Part shown: in pieces, positions 1-11,795 of the stretch
Numbering within the stretch: position 1 is the first letter of the stretch
How the letters are laid out: each line of letters opens with the position of its first letter
Assembly: GCF_030066895.1 (NCBI RefSeq)
Contig: NZ_JASJAV010000005.1
Span: 1 to 64,000 of the forward strand
DNA: 64,000 nucleotides
Direction: 5' to 3'
Source of the DNA: Breoghania sp.
GTDB taxonomy: Bacteria > Pseudomonadota > Alphaproteobacteria > Rhizobiales > Stappiaceae
The notes under the pieces: model-generated
Told to the model about the DNA's origin: nothing
What the model saw: only the letters and a program-made list of their open reading frames with translations
The model's database searches: none
Position numbers and translations under genes: made by a program

Positions 1-141
1 GGATGACGTTATCGTGTTGAGAGAGCAGATGAAGCGCGCAACATATACAACGTCATCCTGAGGAGGCGCTACGCGCCGTCTTCAAGGATGGGCCCCTTGT
101 TTCGCATGCGCTTTCACCCCTCTCCCCCCTTCAAACCCGCC
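1..141. repeat. Dispersed palindromic intergenic element at the window edge
   Basis: The first ten bases recur inverted at 49-58, forming a stem. The following stretch, which reads cgtcatcctgaggagg and then ctacgcgccgtcttcaaggatggg, has the look of the short palindromic elements scattered between genes in many alphaproteobacteria. No gene is seen here. The dead mannitol dehydrogenase gene ends at 142. Confidence 0.5.
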
Positions 142-1618
142 CTACAATTCCCCCGCCAGATAGCGCTTCAACATCGCCTCGGTCCCTGCCGCCCACAGCG
201 CATTGAGCGCGCGGGCGAATGCCTGCCGGAAGCCCTCATCGCGCGCCACGTCGCCGTAAACCGCCTCCTGCTCCAGCCACATGACCGGATCGGCCTTGGC
301 GGCTCGGGCGAGCGGCACCAGCGTTTGCCAGTTCGGATCGTTCGGCTCGATCACGGCACCGGACTCCGTCTCTCCGAAGCAGTAGCGGCACCATAGCGCG
401 GATTCCAGTGCCAGACCCGTCACGCAGGCGCCTGCGGCCAGCCGGTCGGCAATCGTCGTGACGATGAATTTCGGCTGCCGGTTAGAGCCGTCGAGACAAA
501 GCCTTCTCACCGTGTCGCCGATCTTCGGGTTGGCGAAGCGGCGTTTGGTCTCGCCGAAATACCAGTCGAGATCCGTATCGAGCACGGGCGGGACGACAGG
601 GATGATCTCGTCGCGCTCGATCTTTTCGAGAAACGCCGCGATCAGCGGATGTTCCATCGCCTCGTGGACGAAATGGATGTCAAGCATCCCGGCCGGATAG
701 GCGATCACCGCATGGCCGCCGTTGAGGATCCGGATCTTCATGATCTCGAACGGCGTCACATCCTCCACGAACTGCACGCCGACGGTCTCGAGCGCCGGGC
801 GGCCCGCGGGGAACTTGTCATCCAGCACCCATTGCTTGAAATCCTCGCAGAAGACCGGCCAGGCATCCTCGATGCCGAAGTCGCTTTTCAGCAGATCCCG
901 CTCGCGCGCTCCAGTCGCGGGGGTAATGCGGTCGACCATGCCATTGGGAAAGGCGACGTCCTTGGCGATCCGGTCGCCGAAATCCCGATCCCATTGGCGG
1001 GCGACGCCCGAAACCGCATCGCGCGCCACCACGCCGTTATGGGGAATGTTGTCGCAAGACATCACAGTGAAGGCGGGCGTGCCCTTGCGTTCGCATCACC
1101 TCAGCCCCGCGGCGATGAGGCCGAAGACGGTGGAGGGGGCCTCCGGGGTCCCGCCGTCGGCGACGATGGCCGGGTGGGAGGGATTGAAGTGCCCCGCCGC
1201 ATCGACGAAATAACCGCCCTCGGTCACGGTCAGCGAGACGATGCGGATGGCCGGATCGGCCAGCTTGTCGATGATCGCCTTGGCATCGGCGATCGGCAGG
1301 ATATCAATCATGGCGCCGGTCACATGGGGCCTGGCTGACCTCGGCCGACTGATCGACCACGGTGGTCAGCCAATCCTGGGAGGCGAGCGCCTCGCGCATG
1401 CGTTCGTCCCCCGCCATCACGCCCGCCCCGACGATCGCCCAATCGTGATCGCGGCCCGTGGAGAAGAGCGCATCCAGATAGACGGCCTGATGGGAGCGGT
1501 GGAAGTTGCCGACACCGAAATGCAGGATACCGGCGGAAAGGTCGGTCCGTGCATAGCGCGGGATTTCGGCAAGCCCCGCGATGGCGGAAAGCGTATCGGC
1601 GGAAAGCCTGATGGTCAT
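142..1618 (-). pseudogene. mtlK: Mannitol 2-dehydrogenase, broken by one frameshift and one stop
   Basis: This is a polyol dehydrogenase of the long-chain mannitol/fructuronate reductase family, which oxidises D-mannitol to fructose with NAD in the cytoplasm. The total span of about 492 codons equals the usual family length. The N-terminal part (from 1618) contains the dinucleotide-binding motif GVGNFHRSHQAVY. It runs into a one-base frameshift near 1325. The middle part restarts at VTGAMIDI and meets an in-frame TGA at 1096-1098, just before the conserved stretch TPAFTVMSCDNIPHNG, which continues in the same frame to 142. The TGA could come from an arginine CGA or a tryptophan TGG codon by one transition. 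It is the last gene of the smoE-F-G-K-mtlK operon. The family call is firm; the exact substrate (mannitol, arabinitol or sorbitol) is inferred from the operon. Confidence 0.85.
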
Positions 1619-1651
1619 GGTCGTTCTTCCCGGTTGGGGCCGGCCTTGCTC

Positions 1652-2653
<1,002 letters not shown>

Positions 2654-2689
2654 GTCCCCTCCCCCTATTTGTGACCTGTTTCCTTGACC

Positions 2690-3520
2690 CTATTTCACCG
2701 CGCCGAAGGTCAATCCGCGCACGAGCTGTTTCTGACTGAACCATCCCAGGATCAGGATGGGCGCGATCGCCATGGTCGAAGCGGTCGACAGCTTGGCGTA
2801 GAACAATCCTTCCGGGCTCGAATAGCTGGCGATGAAGGCCGTCAACGGCGCCGATTTCGCCGCCGTCAGATTGAGCGTCCAGAACGCCTCGTTTCACGCC
2901 AGGATGATGTTGAGCAGCAGCGTGGAAGCGATGCCGGGCACCGCCATCGGCGTCAGCACGTAAAGGATCTCCGCCTTCAGACCCGCCCCGTCCATGCGCG
3001 AGGCCTCCAGGATCTCGCCCGGGATCTCGCGAAAGTAGGTGAACAGCATCCAGATGATGATCGGCAGGTTGATCAGCATGAGGACGATCACCAGACCGGT
3101 GAACGTATCGAGAAGCCCCATGTCACGGAAGATCAGGTAGATCGGGATCAGCACGCCGACCGGCGGCAGCATCTTGGTCGACAGCATCCACATCAGGATG
3201 TCCTTGGTGCGCTTGGCGGGCACGAAGGCCTTCGACCAGGCGGCCGGAATGGTGACGGCCAGTCCCAGCACGGTGGAGCCAAGCGAGATCACCACGGAAT
3301 TCAGGAAATGGCGGAAATAGTTGGAACGCGACTGCACCTCCGCATAGTTTGCCAGCGTCCAGTGAAAGCCGATGAAGGAGAGCGGCGAAGCGACCGCCTC
3401 GGCCTCCGTCTTGAAGCTGGTCAGCACCGTCCACAGGATCGGGAAGAAGATTGTCAGCCCGATCGCCCAGACCAGAACGGTCATGACGGTCTTGCGGCGT
3501 TTGGAGGTCGCGCGGGCCAT
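2690..3520 (-). pseudogene. smoG: Polyol ABC transporter permease 2, interrupted by an in-frame TGA
   Basis: This is the second inner-membrane permease of the CUT1 polyol importer (BPD_transp_1 family), 276 codons long when read through. The ATG at 3520 lies just after the smoF stop. The protein keeps the EAA-type loop EASRMDGAGLKAEI that contacts the ATPase. After LLNIILA an in-frame TGA sits at 2894-2896, followed in the same frame by NEAFWTLNLTAAKSAPLTAF and on to AVK and the true stop at 2690-2692. The position expected to be tryptophan (ILAWNEAFW in relatives) has become TGA, a single G-to-A change. The truncated product would lack about the last 67 residues, including the last membrane span, and should not work. 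Confidence 0.87.
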
Positions 3521-3522
3521 GA

Positions 3523-4392
3523 TCAGATGTCCAGGTTCTTGCCGATCATCCGCATCAGGAAGATCGCGACGATGTTGGCGAGGATGACGGCCACGATACC
3601 GCCGGCGGAGCCGCCGCCCACGTCGAACTGCAACAGCGACTAGGCATAGACAAGATAGGTAATGTTGGTGGTCGCATAGCCCGGCCCGCCATTGGTGGTA
3701 ACCAGGATTTCCGCAAAGACCGAGAGGAGGAAGATCGTCTGGATCACCACCATCACGGTGATGGCGCGCGCCAGATGCGGCAGGGTGATGAAGAAGAAGG
3801 TGGAGACCGGTCCCACCCCGTCCATTTCCGCCGCTTCCAGTTGTTCGCGGTCGAGCGACTGCAGAGCGGTCAGAAGGATCAGGGTGGCGAAGGGCAGCCA
3901 TTGCCAGGCGACCATGCCGATGACGGAGGCGAGCGGCGCCTGGGCGAAAAAGTCGAAGGGCTGAAGCCCGAGTGCCTTGGCGGCGGCGAAGAGCCCGTTG
4001 ACCGGGTTCATGAACATGTTCTTCCACACCAGCGCGCCGACCGTCGGCATGACGAAGAACGAGGCGATCGCCAGAATGCGCACGATGCCTTGTCCCCACA
4101 TGGGCTGATCTAGCAGGATCGCCAGCAACACCCCGCCGGCAATGGTGATCACCAGCACCCCGCCGACGAGCAGCAACGTGTTCAGCAGCGCGGCGAAGAA
4201 GGCGGGATCGGTGAGGAAGTAGCTTTAATTGGCGAAGCCGATGAAATCGTGCGTGCCGGGGATCAGCAGATTGTAGTGCAGGAACGAGAAATAGACGGCC
4301 ATCGACAGGGGGATGATCATCCACCCCAGGAGCATCAACACGGCCGGGGATAGCATCAGCCGTGCCGCAGCCCGCGAATGGATCGTGGCCAT
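3523..4392 (-). pseudogene. smoF: Polyol ABC transporter permease 1, two in-frame stops
   Basis: This is the first permease of the CUT1 polyol importer, about 289 codons when read through. The ATG at 4392 begins MATIHSRAAARL. The first stop is TAA at 4225-4227, between GFAN and SYFLTDPAFF, where relatives have a tyrosine. The second is TAG at 3640-3642, between TYLVYA and SLLQFDVGGG, where relatives have a glutamine. All the remaining sequence stays in one frame, including the coupling-loop sequence EAAEMDGVGPVSTFF. So the gene has lost function by base substitutions only. It is followed two bases later by smoG. The 203 bases between smoE and this start contain no gene. Confidence 0.87.
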
Positions 4393-4595
4393 GGTCGCAC
4401 ACTCCGTCGACTGGTCGGCAACCGATGGAACGAACCGTTCCGGCCTCGATGCCTGACGATCCGGCCCAGGGGCCGCAAAGGGGGAAAATCCGCGCACGCC
4501 GCCATGTCGCCGGGAAGCGACCGGCCGGCATGGGGATTTTCAACACCCCCCATGCTACCATGCTTTTGTCGGCGATGCCCGTACGTGAAGCGCGG

Positions 4596-5823
4596 CTACT
4601 TGATGTAGCCGGCCTTGGTCATTTCGCGGGTGACGAGGCTCTGTGCCATCTGCAACGCCTGATCCGCGAACATGTTGCCTGCAAAAGGGCTGCGGAGAAG
4701 AGCTGGCCGACCGCAGTGCCAATGCCCTGAAACTCGGGGATCGAGACGAACTGCGCGCCCGTATAGGGGATCTCCTGCACCGACGGCTTCTCGGTGTCGA
4801 CGGCGTTGATGGAGTCCAGCGTCATCTTCGCGAACGGCGCGGCCTTCTGATAGTCGGGGTTCTCGTAAAGCGAGGTGCGCGTGCCCGGAGGCGAGGCGGC
4901 CCAGCCTTGCTTGCGACGAGTTCCGTGTAGCGCTTCGACGTCGCCCAGGCGACGAAGGCCTTGGCCGCGTCCGCCTTCTTGGTGGAGGCGGGGATCGCCA
5001 GGTTCCACGACCACAGCCAGTTGCCGTGATTGTCGACGCCATCATTGTTGGGGAACTGGGCGAAACCGACGCTGTCGGCGACCGTGGAATCATTCTTGTC
5101 GGTGACGAAGGAGGCGGCGACCGTGGCATCGATCCACATGCCGCACTTGCCCTGCTGGAAGAGCGCCAGGTTCTCGTTGAAGCCGTTCGACGAGGAGCCC
5201 GGAGAACCGTAATTTTTCATCATGTCGAGGTAGTCGGTCAGCGTGGCCTTCCATTCTGGGCTGTCGAACTGCGGCTTCCAGTCCATGTCGAACCAGCGCG
5301 CGCCGTAGGAATTCGACATGGCGGTGATGAAGGTCATGTTCTCGCCCCAGGTCGGTTGATCGGACATGTCGATCCCGACCTTCTCCGCCAGATCGGTGCG
5401 ATACGTCACCATGGCGGATTCGCCGTAGAAGGGCGCCCCATAGAGCTTGTCGTCCATCGACAGGCCTCCGGCGATGGCGGGCAGAAGGTCGGCCTTGTCG
5501 TAGTCGCCGGACATGTCGTCCAGCGCCATGAGCCAGCCCTGCTTGCCCCAGATCGGCACTTCGTAGTTGCCGATGGTCATCACGTCGTATTGACCGCCTT
5601 TGGTGGCGATGTTCGTGGTCACGCGCTGACGCAGCACGTTCTCTTCCAGGGTCACCCATTCCAGATCGATGTCGGGGAGGTCCTTGGTGAAATCGTCGGT
5701 GAGCTTCTGAATGCGGATCATGTTGCCGTTGTTCACGGTGGCGATGGTGATCGTTTCCGCATGTGCGGCGAACCCGAGTGCACATGCACTGACGGCGCCG
5801 AAAAGCCAGGCCCTGTAAATCAT
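4596..5823 (-). pseudogene. smoE: Polyol ABC transporter periplasmic binding protein, two frameshifts
   Basis: This is the sugar-alcohol binding protein of the CUT1 importer, exported to the periplasm. The ATG at 5823 has a clear GGGAGG ribosome site and begins a signal peptide (MIYRAWLFGAVSACALGFAAHA). The body is recognisable by QYDVMTIGNYEVPIWGKQGW, NGFNENLALFQQGKCGMWID and GNWLWSWNLAIPA. A frameshift near 4910 (after TELVASK) moves the frame to QGWAASPPGTRTSLYENPDY. A second near 4683 moves it to AGNMFADQALQMAQ, which ends at 4596. The stretch DQPTWGENM also appears to join two motifs that relatives keep about 40 residues apart, which suggests an extra in-frame deletion near 5350; this last point rests on my memory of the family. 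It is the first gene of the operon, 120 bases after the palindromic operator. Confidence 0.85.
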
Positions 5824-5941
5824 GGTTCCTCCCAATCTGCGGTCTCAAGCCGCACGGCCGAACGGTGAAGTTTCAGCAGCCTGCGAACCTCCTTGGCAGA
5901 CGGATCGGTAATTCTCGAAACTATGCCGGAGCGTTTCCGGC

Positions 5942-5980
5942 TTGTCTATAAATAAATCACATTGATTTATTTATAGACAA
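5942..5980. promoter_or_regulatory. Perfect 18-bp palindromic operator ahead of the polyol operon
   Basis: The left arm ttgtctataaataaatca (5942-5959) is followed by the spacer cat and then by its exact reverse complement at 5963-5980. It lies about 120 bases upstream of the smoE start, in an AT-rich pocket of otherwise GC-rich DNA. A site with 17 of 18 identical bases in the left arm lies ahead of the ROK repressor gene (11796-11834). The core AAATAA ... TTATTT resembles other ROK repressor operators. I infer that this is the operator of that ROK protein. Confidence 0.8.
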
Positions 5981-6578
5981 CGAGCTTTCAGCGACGCAAA
6001 ACACCGCAGTGAAAATCATCTTCCGCGGGTGTTTTCACCGTCTCGACCTTAGGATATGCCCCTAAACAAGGCCACGACCGAGCGTCCCCATCCGCGCCAC
6101 AGACGCGGCCTCGTCACAATTGTCATTCCCGACGGGTAAGAGAGGTACGGAGAAGGGAGACGCACACCGGAGCGTTTCATGGTTTGACGGAAGCTGGCCG
6201 CGGAAAACACCTCTTCCAAGGGGAGAGGTCGGGCCGCAGGCCCGGGTGAGGGGAGGTCGGGTTCTCCGTATCCTTGAGAGCGCGACACCCCTCACCCCAG
6301 CTCTCTCCCCATGGGAGAGGGGGCGAAGACGGCCGCCACTTGTTCCCTCATTCTGGACCGAGCACACACATCAGCGCGTGTCGACAGATCCGGAATCCAG
6401 CGCAAGACGTGCCGAAGGCTACTGATGCGCGACTAGCGCCTTTTCCCCGTGCAGAGCGGTCAGAAAGAACTTTGGACGGCGCTCACGCGCCGACTGAACC
6501 CTGGATTCCGGATCTCTCGACACGCCTCACGGCGTGCTCGGTCCGGAATGAGGGGCGGGTGGCGAAATTCATCGTCCC
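5981..6578. repeat. Intergenic region with three palindromic repeat elements, no gene
   Basis: About 600 bases separate the polyol operon promoter from the end of edd. An element at 6210-6324 has complementary halves (ctcttccaaggggagag ... ctctccccatgggagagg) and contains the inner stem gtgagggg/cccctcac. A second type is seen at 6342-6400 and again at 6499-6556, with ends reading ctggattccggatc or the inverse gatccggaatccag. The same type appears near 38.2-38.4 kb. Short open frames here are just read-through of these palindromes. Confidence 0.6.
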
Positions 6579-8385
6579 TCAAACCACCACAGCAGCGCCC
6601 GTATCGGCCGTGCCGACGGCCTCGCGGAAAGCGGCGAAGAGTTCGCGACCGATACCGTGCTGATTGGCGGAGAGATCCGATCTGGCCGGTTCGCGCGCCG
6701 CGAATTCCGCCGCATCGACCAGCACTTTCAGCCTGCCCGCCGTGGCATCGAGGCGGACGATGTCGCCATCCTTCAGCCGCACGATCGGACCGCCGTCGGC
6801 GACTTCCGGGCTGACATGGATCGCCGCCGGCACCTTGCCGGAGGCCCCGGACATGCGCCCGTCGGTGATCAACGCGATCTTGTGGCCGCGATCCTGGGTG
6901 ACGCCCAGCGCCGGGGTCAGCGAATGGAGTTCCGGCATGCCGTTGGCCTTGGCCCCCTGAAAACGCACCACTACGATCAGGTTATGATCGAATTCGCCCG
7001 CCTTGAAGGCGGCCTTGACCTTCTCCTGATCGTGGAAGACGCGCACCGGTGCCTCCACCACGTGCCGCTCCGGCTTGACGGCCGAGGTTTTGATGACCGC
7101 ACGCCCGAAATTGCCGAAAAGAAGGCGCAAGCCGCTATTTTCCTAGAAGGGCTCGGAAACGGGACGCAGAATCACGTCGTTGCTGCTCGCCTTCGGCCCA
7201 TCGCCCCACACGATCTCCTAGCCAGAGAGCTTCGGCTCCTGCGTGTAATGCGACACCCTTCGCCCGCGACAGTGCGTACGTCCTCGTGCAGAAGGCCTGC
7301 CTCCAGCAATGCGCCGATCATATAGGCGAGCCCGCCGGCTGCGTGGAAATGGTTCACGTCCGCCAGTCCGTTCTGGTAGACGCGGGCCATCAGCGGGGTG
7401 ACGGCGGAAATCTCGGCCATGTCCTGCCAGTCGAGCACTATGCCCACCGCCCGCGCCATAGCGACCAGATGCAGCACCAGGTTGGTGTAGCCGCCCGTGG
7501 CGTTCAGCCCGACCAGGCCGTTGACGAAGGCGCGCTCGTCGAGCACGTCGCAAACGGGGGGTGAATTCGTTGTCCTTCGCGGTGATCGCCAGCGCACGCT
7601 TGGCAGCGGCCGCCGTCAACGCATCGCGCAACGGGGTGTCGGGATTGACGAAGTTTGTCCCCGGCAGGTGCAATCCCATGAATTCCATCAGCATCTGATT
7701 GAAATTGGCCGTGCCGTAGAAGGTGCAGGTGCCCGGCCCGTGGTAGCTCGCCATCTCCGCCTTCAAAAGCTCGTCGCGGCCGATCTCGCCCGACGCATAG
7801 CGCTGACGCATCTTCGCCTTCTCGTCTTTGGGAAGGCCCGAGATCATCGGACCGGCGGGTGCGAAAACGGCCGGGATATGCCCGAAGGTCGCCGCAGCCA
7901 TGACGAGGCCCGGCACGATTTTGTCGGAGACGCCCAGATAGATCGCGGCATCGAAGCAGTTATGGGAGAGCGCCACACCGGCGGCGAGCGCGATCACGTC
8001 GAGCGAAAACAGCGACAGCTCCATGCCGGGCTGTCCTTGCGTGACGCCGTCGCACATGGTGGGCACGCCGCCTGCGACTTGTGCGGTGTCGCCCTCCGCG
8101 CGCACCGCCGCCTTAATCAAGATCGGGGAAGCGGCCAAAGGGCTGATGGGCCGACAGCATGTCGTTATAGGCGGTGATGATACCGATATTGCCCGAGCTG
8201 CCGTCGGCGATCGCCTCCTTGTCGGGACCGACGGCGGCGGTCACATGGGCGAGATTTCCGCAGGTCAGATGCACGCGCGCTGGACCGGCGTCGGCCGCCC
8301 GTCGACAGCGCTCCAGATAGGCGGAGCGGCTTTCGCGCGAGCGTTCGCGGATACGGTCGGTGAGCTTGGAAAGCGTCTGGTGCAT
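6579..8385 (-). pseudogene. edd: 6-phosphogluconate dehydratase, at least five lesions
   Basis: This is the first committed enzyme of the Entner-Doudoroff pathway, converting 6-phosphogluconate to 2-keto-3-deoxy-6-phosphogluconate with an Fe-S cluster. The span of about 602 codons fits the family. The ATG at 8385 (MHQTLSKLTDRIRERS) has a GGGAGAGG ribosome site. The frame breaks near 8117 (one extra base after FPDL), near 7565 in a run of six C, and near 7249 (after VAGEG). In-frame TAG codons stand at 7218-7220 and 7143-7145. The pieces still read as Edd: [61 protein letters not shown] and [16 protein letters not shown] downstream piece reads LLFGNFGRA, where relatives usually have LSGNLGRA. 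The gene is certainly non-functional as written. Confidence 0.9.
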
Positions 8386-8415
8386 GGGACCTCTCCCGGA
8401 ATTTTGAATTTGCGC

Positions 8416-9075
8416 CTATTCGGCGAAATGGACGGTCGCCCCGTCCAGAATAGCCCGAACAGACGCCTCGTGCGGATCGCTCAGCGTCAGCGCCTGTTGC
8501 AGGGTCTCGCGCTTTGGCGGTCCGGCGATCAGTATATGGCGCTCGCCTGCGCCTTTGAGAACGCGCGCCGACAGGGGGTGACGCGCGGCTCCGGCTGATC
8601 GGCCGTGCGCACGGCAACCAGCGCAGGGGCGTTTTCATCGAGTGCATCGCTCAGGCCCACGGCGCCGGGAAAAAGCGATGCCGTGTGCATGTCCGCTCCC
8701 ATGCCGAGGACAGCGATATCGAGCGGCAGGGCGGTCTGCTCCAGACCGGCGGCAACGGCGGGCAGCGAGCCGTCGGGCTCTGCCGTGCCTCCATAGAGCA
8801 GGGCGAAGGTCGCGTTCACCCAGAAGCTTCTGATTGGAGCGCTGGGATGTCGGCGGCACCCAGCGTTCGTCGGTCAGCGTGACGACGACCTTCTCCCAGT
8901 CGAGCTTTGACCGGTTGAGCCGCTCCAGCATCGGCCCCGGCGTGGTGCCTCCGGCAATTGTGATGCGGGCGACGCCGCGTTCGTCCAGCAGGGCGCGCAG
9001 CCGGGCGGCGAGAAGATTCGCCAATCCGTCCGCCAGCGCTTCGCGCGAGGGATATTCGATGATCTTCGGGCTCAT
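8416..9075 (-). pseudogene. pgl: 6-phosphogluconolactonase, two frameshifts
   Basis: This enzyme hydrolyses 6-phosphogluconolactone, between Zwf and Edd. The ATG at 9075 overlaps the zwf stop as ATGA, so translation was coupled. The N-terminal part carries ITIAGGTTPGPMLERL and LTDERWVPPTSQRSN, both typical of the DevB/SOL family. A frameshift near 8820 leads to the frame with GTAEPDGSLPAVAAGL and DIAVLGMGADMHTASLFPGA (the usual GMGxDGHTASLFPG with the second G and the D changed). A second shift near 8590 leads to LIAGPPKRETLQQAL and a stop at 8416. Conserved residues are changed as well as the frame. Confidence 0.85.
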
Positions 9076-10522
9076 TGGGAAAGCTCCCGCAAGCGATGGC
9101 CGTCGCGGTGCATCAGCATGAGCGCATCGTCTGGTCCGGCGGATCCGGGTTCATAGAGTTCCGGCCGCTCATCATCGACGCGCGCGGTGATCGCATCCAC
9201 CCAGGCCCAGGCGGCCTCCACCTCATCACCCCGCATGAACAGTATCTGGTCGCCGCGAATAACGTCTATCACCAGCCGTTCATAGGCATCCGGCATTCGC
9301 ATGTTCGATGCGCCCAGCGTATCGGCGAAGGTCATGTCCAAATCGGCAAGGGCGAGCCGCATGCCACCCGGTCCCGGTTCCTTGATGATCATGCCCAGCA
9401 TAATGGCCTCGCAAGGCCAGCACATTCTGCGCCGCACGACCGCTGGCGGCGGGAAAGATCGAATGCGGCGCCGACTTGAACACCACCGCAACCTCTGAAA
9501 CCCGCGATTTCAGGCGCTTTCCGGTGCGAAGATTAGAAGGGCACGCCCGACCAGCGCCAGTTCGCGACCTCTGCCTTCAGGGCGATGAAGGTCTCGGTGC
9601 GGCTCGTCGGCGCATCCGCATCCTCAACGTAGGAAGGCGTGCCGGGACCGGCTGCGTATTGACCGCGCACCACCCGGTCGAGATCGGTAAGCGGGGTCAG
9701 CGCGTGCAGCACTTTCAGCTTTTCGTCGTGCACCGCATCGGGCTCAAAATGGGAGGGCGGCTCCATCGCGACGAAACACAGCAACTGAAGCAGATGGTTC
9801 TGCACCATGTCGCACATAGCGCCGATGCCGTCGTAATAGGGCCCGCGCCCCTCCACACCGACCTTTTCGACCACCGTGATCTGAACGTAATCGATATGGC
9901 GGGCATTCCACAGCGGCTCGAAAAAGGCGTTGGCGAACCTGAGCGCCATCAGGTTCTGCACCGTCTCCTTGCCGAGATAGTGGTCGATACGGAAAATCTG
10001 ATGCTCGCCGAAATGCCCGGCGAAGACGCCGTTGAGCGCCTTGGCGGAGGCGAGATCGTGGCCGAGCGGCTTTTCGATGACGAGACGCGAATACTCGTCC
10101 GTCAATCCCGCCCGGTGCACGCCTTCGGCAATCGGGCCGAAGAAGCGGGGGGCCACGGAAAGGTAGAAGGCGCGCGAGCGCGCCGTGCCGTTCTCGGGCA
10201 GGGCCTGTTTCAGGTTCTGCCAGCCGTGTTCCTGCATCACGTCGAGAGACACGTAGTCGAGCGCGGTGAAAAACTTGCGGCGCATCTCCGCGTCTTGCGC
10301 ATCGGTGCCGCCGAATTCGTCGAGCACGGCCTCGGCCATGCGCCGGTAGCCATCCGCATCCAGATCCGCACGCGCAACGCCGACCAGACGCGCTTCCTCG
10401 GGCATCTGCCCGTCATGCATGCGGTGATAGAGCGCCGGGATCAGCTTGCGCCGGGCGAAATCTCCCCTGGCCCCGAAGATGACGAGATCGAACGGATCGA
10501 CGGGGACAACACGAGCAACCAT
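9072..10522 (-). pseudogene. zwf: Glucose-6-phosphate 1-dehydrogenase, frameshift plus small deletion
   Basis: This enzyme oxidises glucose-6-phosphate to the lactone, feeding both the Entner-Doudoroff and pentose phosphate routes. The ATG at 10522 begins MVARVVPVDPFDLVIFGARGD, where GxxGDxxRR normally binds NADP. The active-site stretch RIDHYLGKETVQNLMALRFAN is intact. One extra base near 9534 turns the expected FYLRTGK into F-stop; the shifted frame continues RTGKRLKSRVSEVAVVFKSAPHSIFP. Near 9405 the frame changes again, and the usual link between VLALR and EAIMLGMIIKEPGPGGMRL looks about four residues short, so a deletion of roughly a dozen bases is likely. The tail ends at 9072, overlapping pgl. 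Order of transcription was zwf-pgl-edd. Confidence 0.88.
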
Positions 10523-10580
10523 CAACTACCCTCCTTGCCGGTACCGGCCAGTTCATTCATCAGTTCATTGCATCAATTCG

Positions 10581-11530
10581 TTACGCAAATTCGTTGCATC
10601 TGGGCATGTTCGCCCCGCGCCGCGTGCAGGTGATCGCCGAGGCCTCCACCACGAATGAGACGAGATCAGCGAGACGATCGCCGTCGAGGTCCTCAAGCGC
10701 GGCGCGCGTCGTCATGCTGCGTTCGGCAAGATCGGCGATCAATGCTGCCTGAAAACTGTCGCCCGCGCCGACAGTGTCAACAACCGGGACCGGCCGCGTC
10801 TCCACCTCGACCGTGACACCGCAGCCATAGGCACACACACCCCCGCCCGGCCACCCGTCACGACCACGATCCCCGCACCGGTCGCCCGCCAGCGCGCGGC
10901 AACGGCCACGAAACATTCGCCGGGATACAGAAACTCAAGATCTTCCTCCCTCACCTTGACGACATCGCTGTGACTCACGAACGCCTCGATGCACCGACAC
11001 CAGACGTCGCGGTCGCTCTCCACCGTGAAGCGCACGTTGGGATCGAGCGTGATGAGGCGCCGTCCGGCCTCGCGTTCGGCCAGCTCCAGCAGGGCGGAGC
11101 CCACCGGCTCCACCACCAGCGAGTAGGACCCAAAATGGATGCCCCATACGTCTTCAGCGAGATCCGGCAAATCGCCGCTATTCAACGCGCGGTCTGCCGC
11201 GCCGGTTCCGTAAAACGTGTAGGCGGGGCCGCCGTCCGGCCCCACATCGACGAGGCTCAACGTGGTCGGATTGGGAAAGGAGATCACATGCGCCGTGTCG
11301 ACGTTCTCGCGCTCCAGCGCATGAATGAGCCGTCGCCCGAGCGGATCGCTGGAAATTCCGGAGAAAAAGCCCGACCGATGGCCGAGACGTGAGATCCCGA
11401 TCGCCACGTTGAACGGGGAGCCACCGATCCGGCCGTCGAAACCGATGCGGGCCATGCCACCTACATCGGCGTCAGCACCGTAGTCGCTGACGAAGAGATC
11501 CCACAACGCTTCACCGCAAACCAGAAACAT
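10581..11530 (-). pseudogene. Fructokinase-like PfkB kinase, one frameshift
   Basis: This is a ribokinase/PfkB-family sugar kinase, most like fructokinase, which would phosphorylate the fructose made by the mannitol dehydrogenase. The ATG at 11530 (MFLVCGEALWDLF) follows the ribosome site GGGGAAGAA. Family signatures are GGSPFNVAIGISRLG near the N-terminus and the C-terminal catalytic VVDTVGAGDSFQAALIADL. The two are in different frames: after VVVTGGRAGV the frame shifts near 10850 within a CA/C-rich stretch (cacacacacccccgcc), which is prone to slippage. All other family landmarks remain, so this may be a very recent loss. It lies next to zwf and faces the ROK regulator gene, with the second operator-like site between them. 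Confidence 0.82.
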
Positions 11531-11795
11531 CCGTTCTTCCCCGCGTCCCTGCCGATTGGTGAACAGTCCCCGCATCTCAGGTCGTTTTCCGACTCTTTTC
11601 GGATGCGCGTCTCTCGGGCGAAGCCGGATCCGTCGCGATATCGCATGCCGACTGGTCGCCACCGCAAGGGGACGATAAGTTACCGTACATGCTATTCGAG
11701 ATTCGGTCCTACGCCCTACCGCTTTGCCCCGCTTTTCGCCGGCCTTTAGCTAGACGTCTCCTCCGTAGGCGTAAATCCGCCATAGCGGAAACGTT

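Noticed and set aside
2690..4392. Stop-codon recoding or alternative genetic code
   Set aside because: TAA, TAG and TGA all occur inside genes, and core genes use normal stops, so recoding does not explain the pattern.
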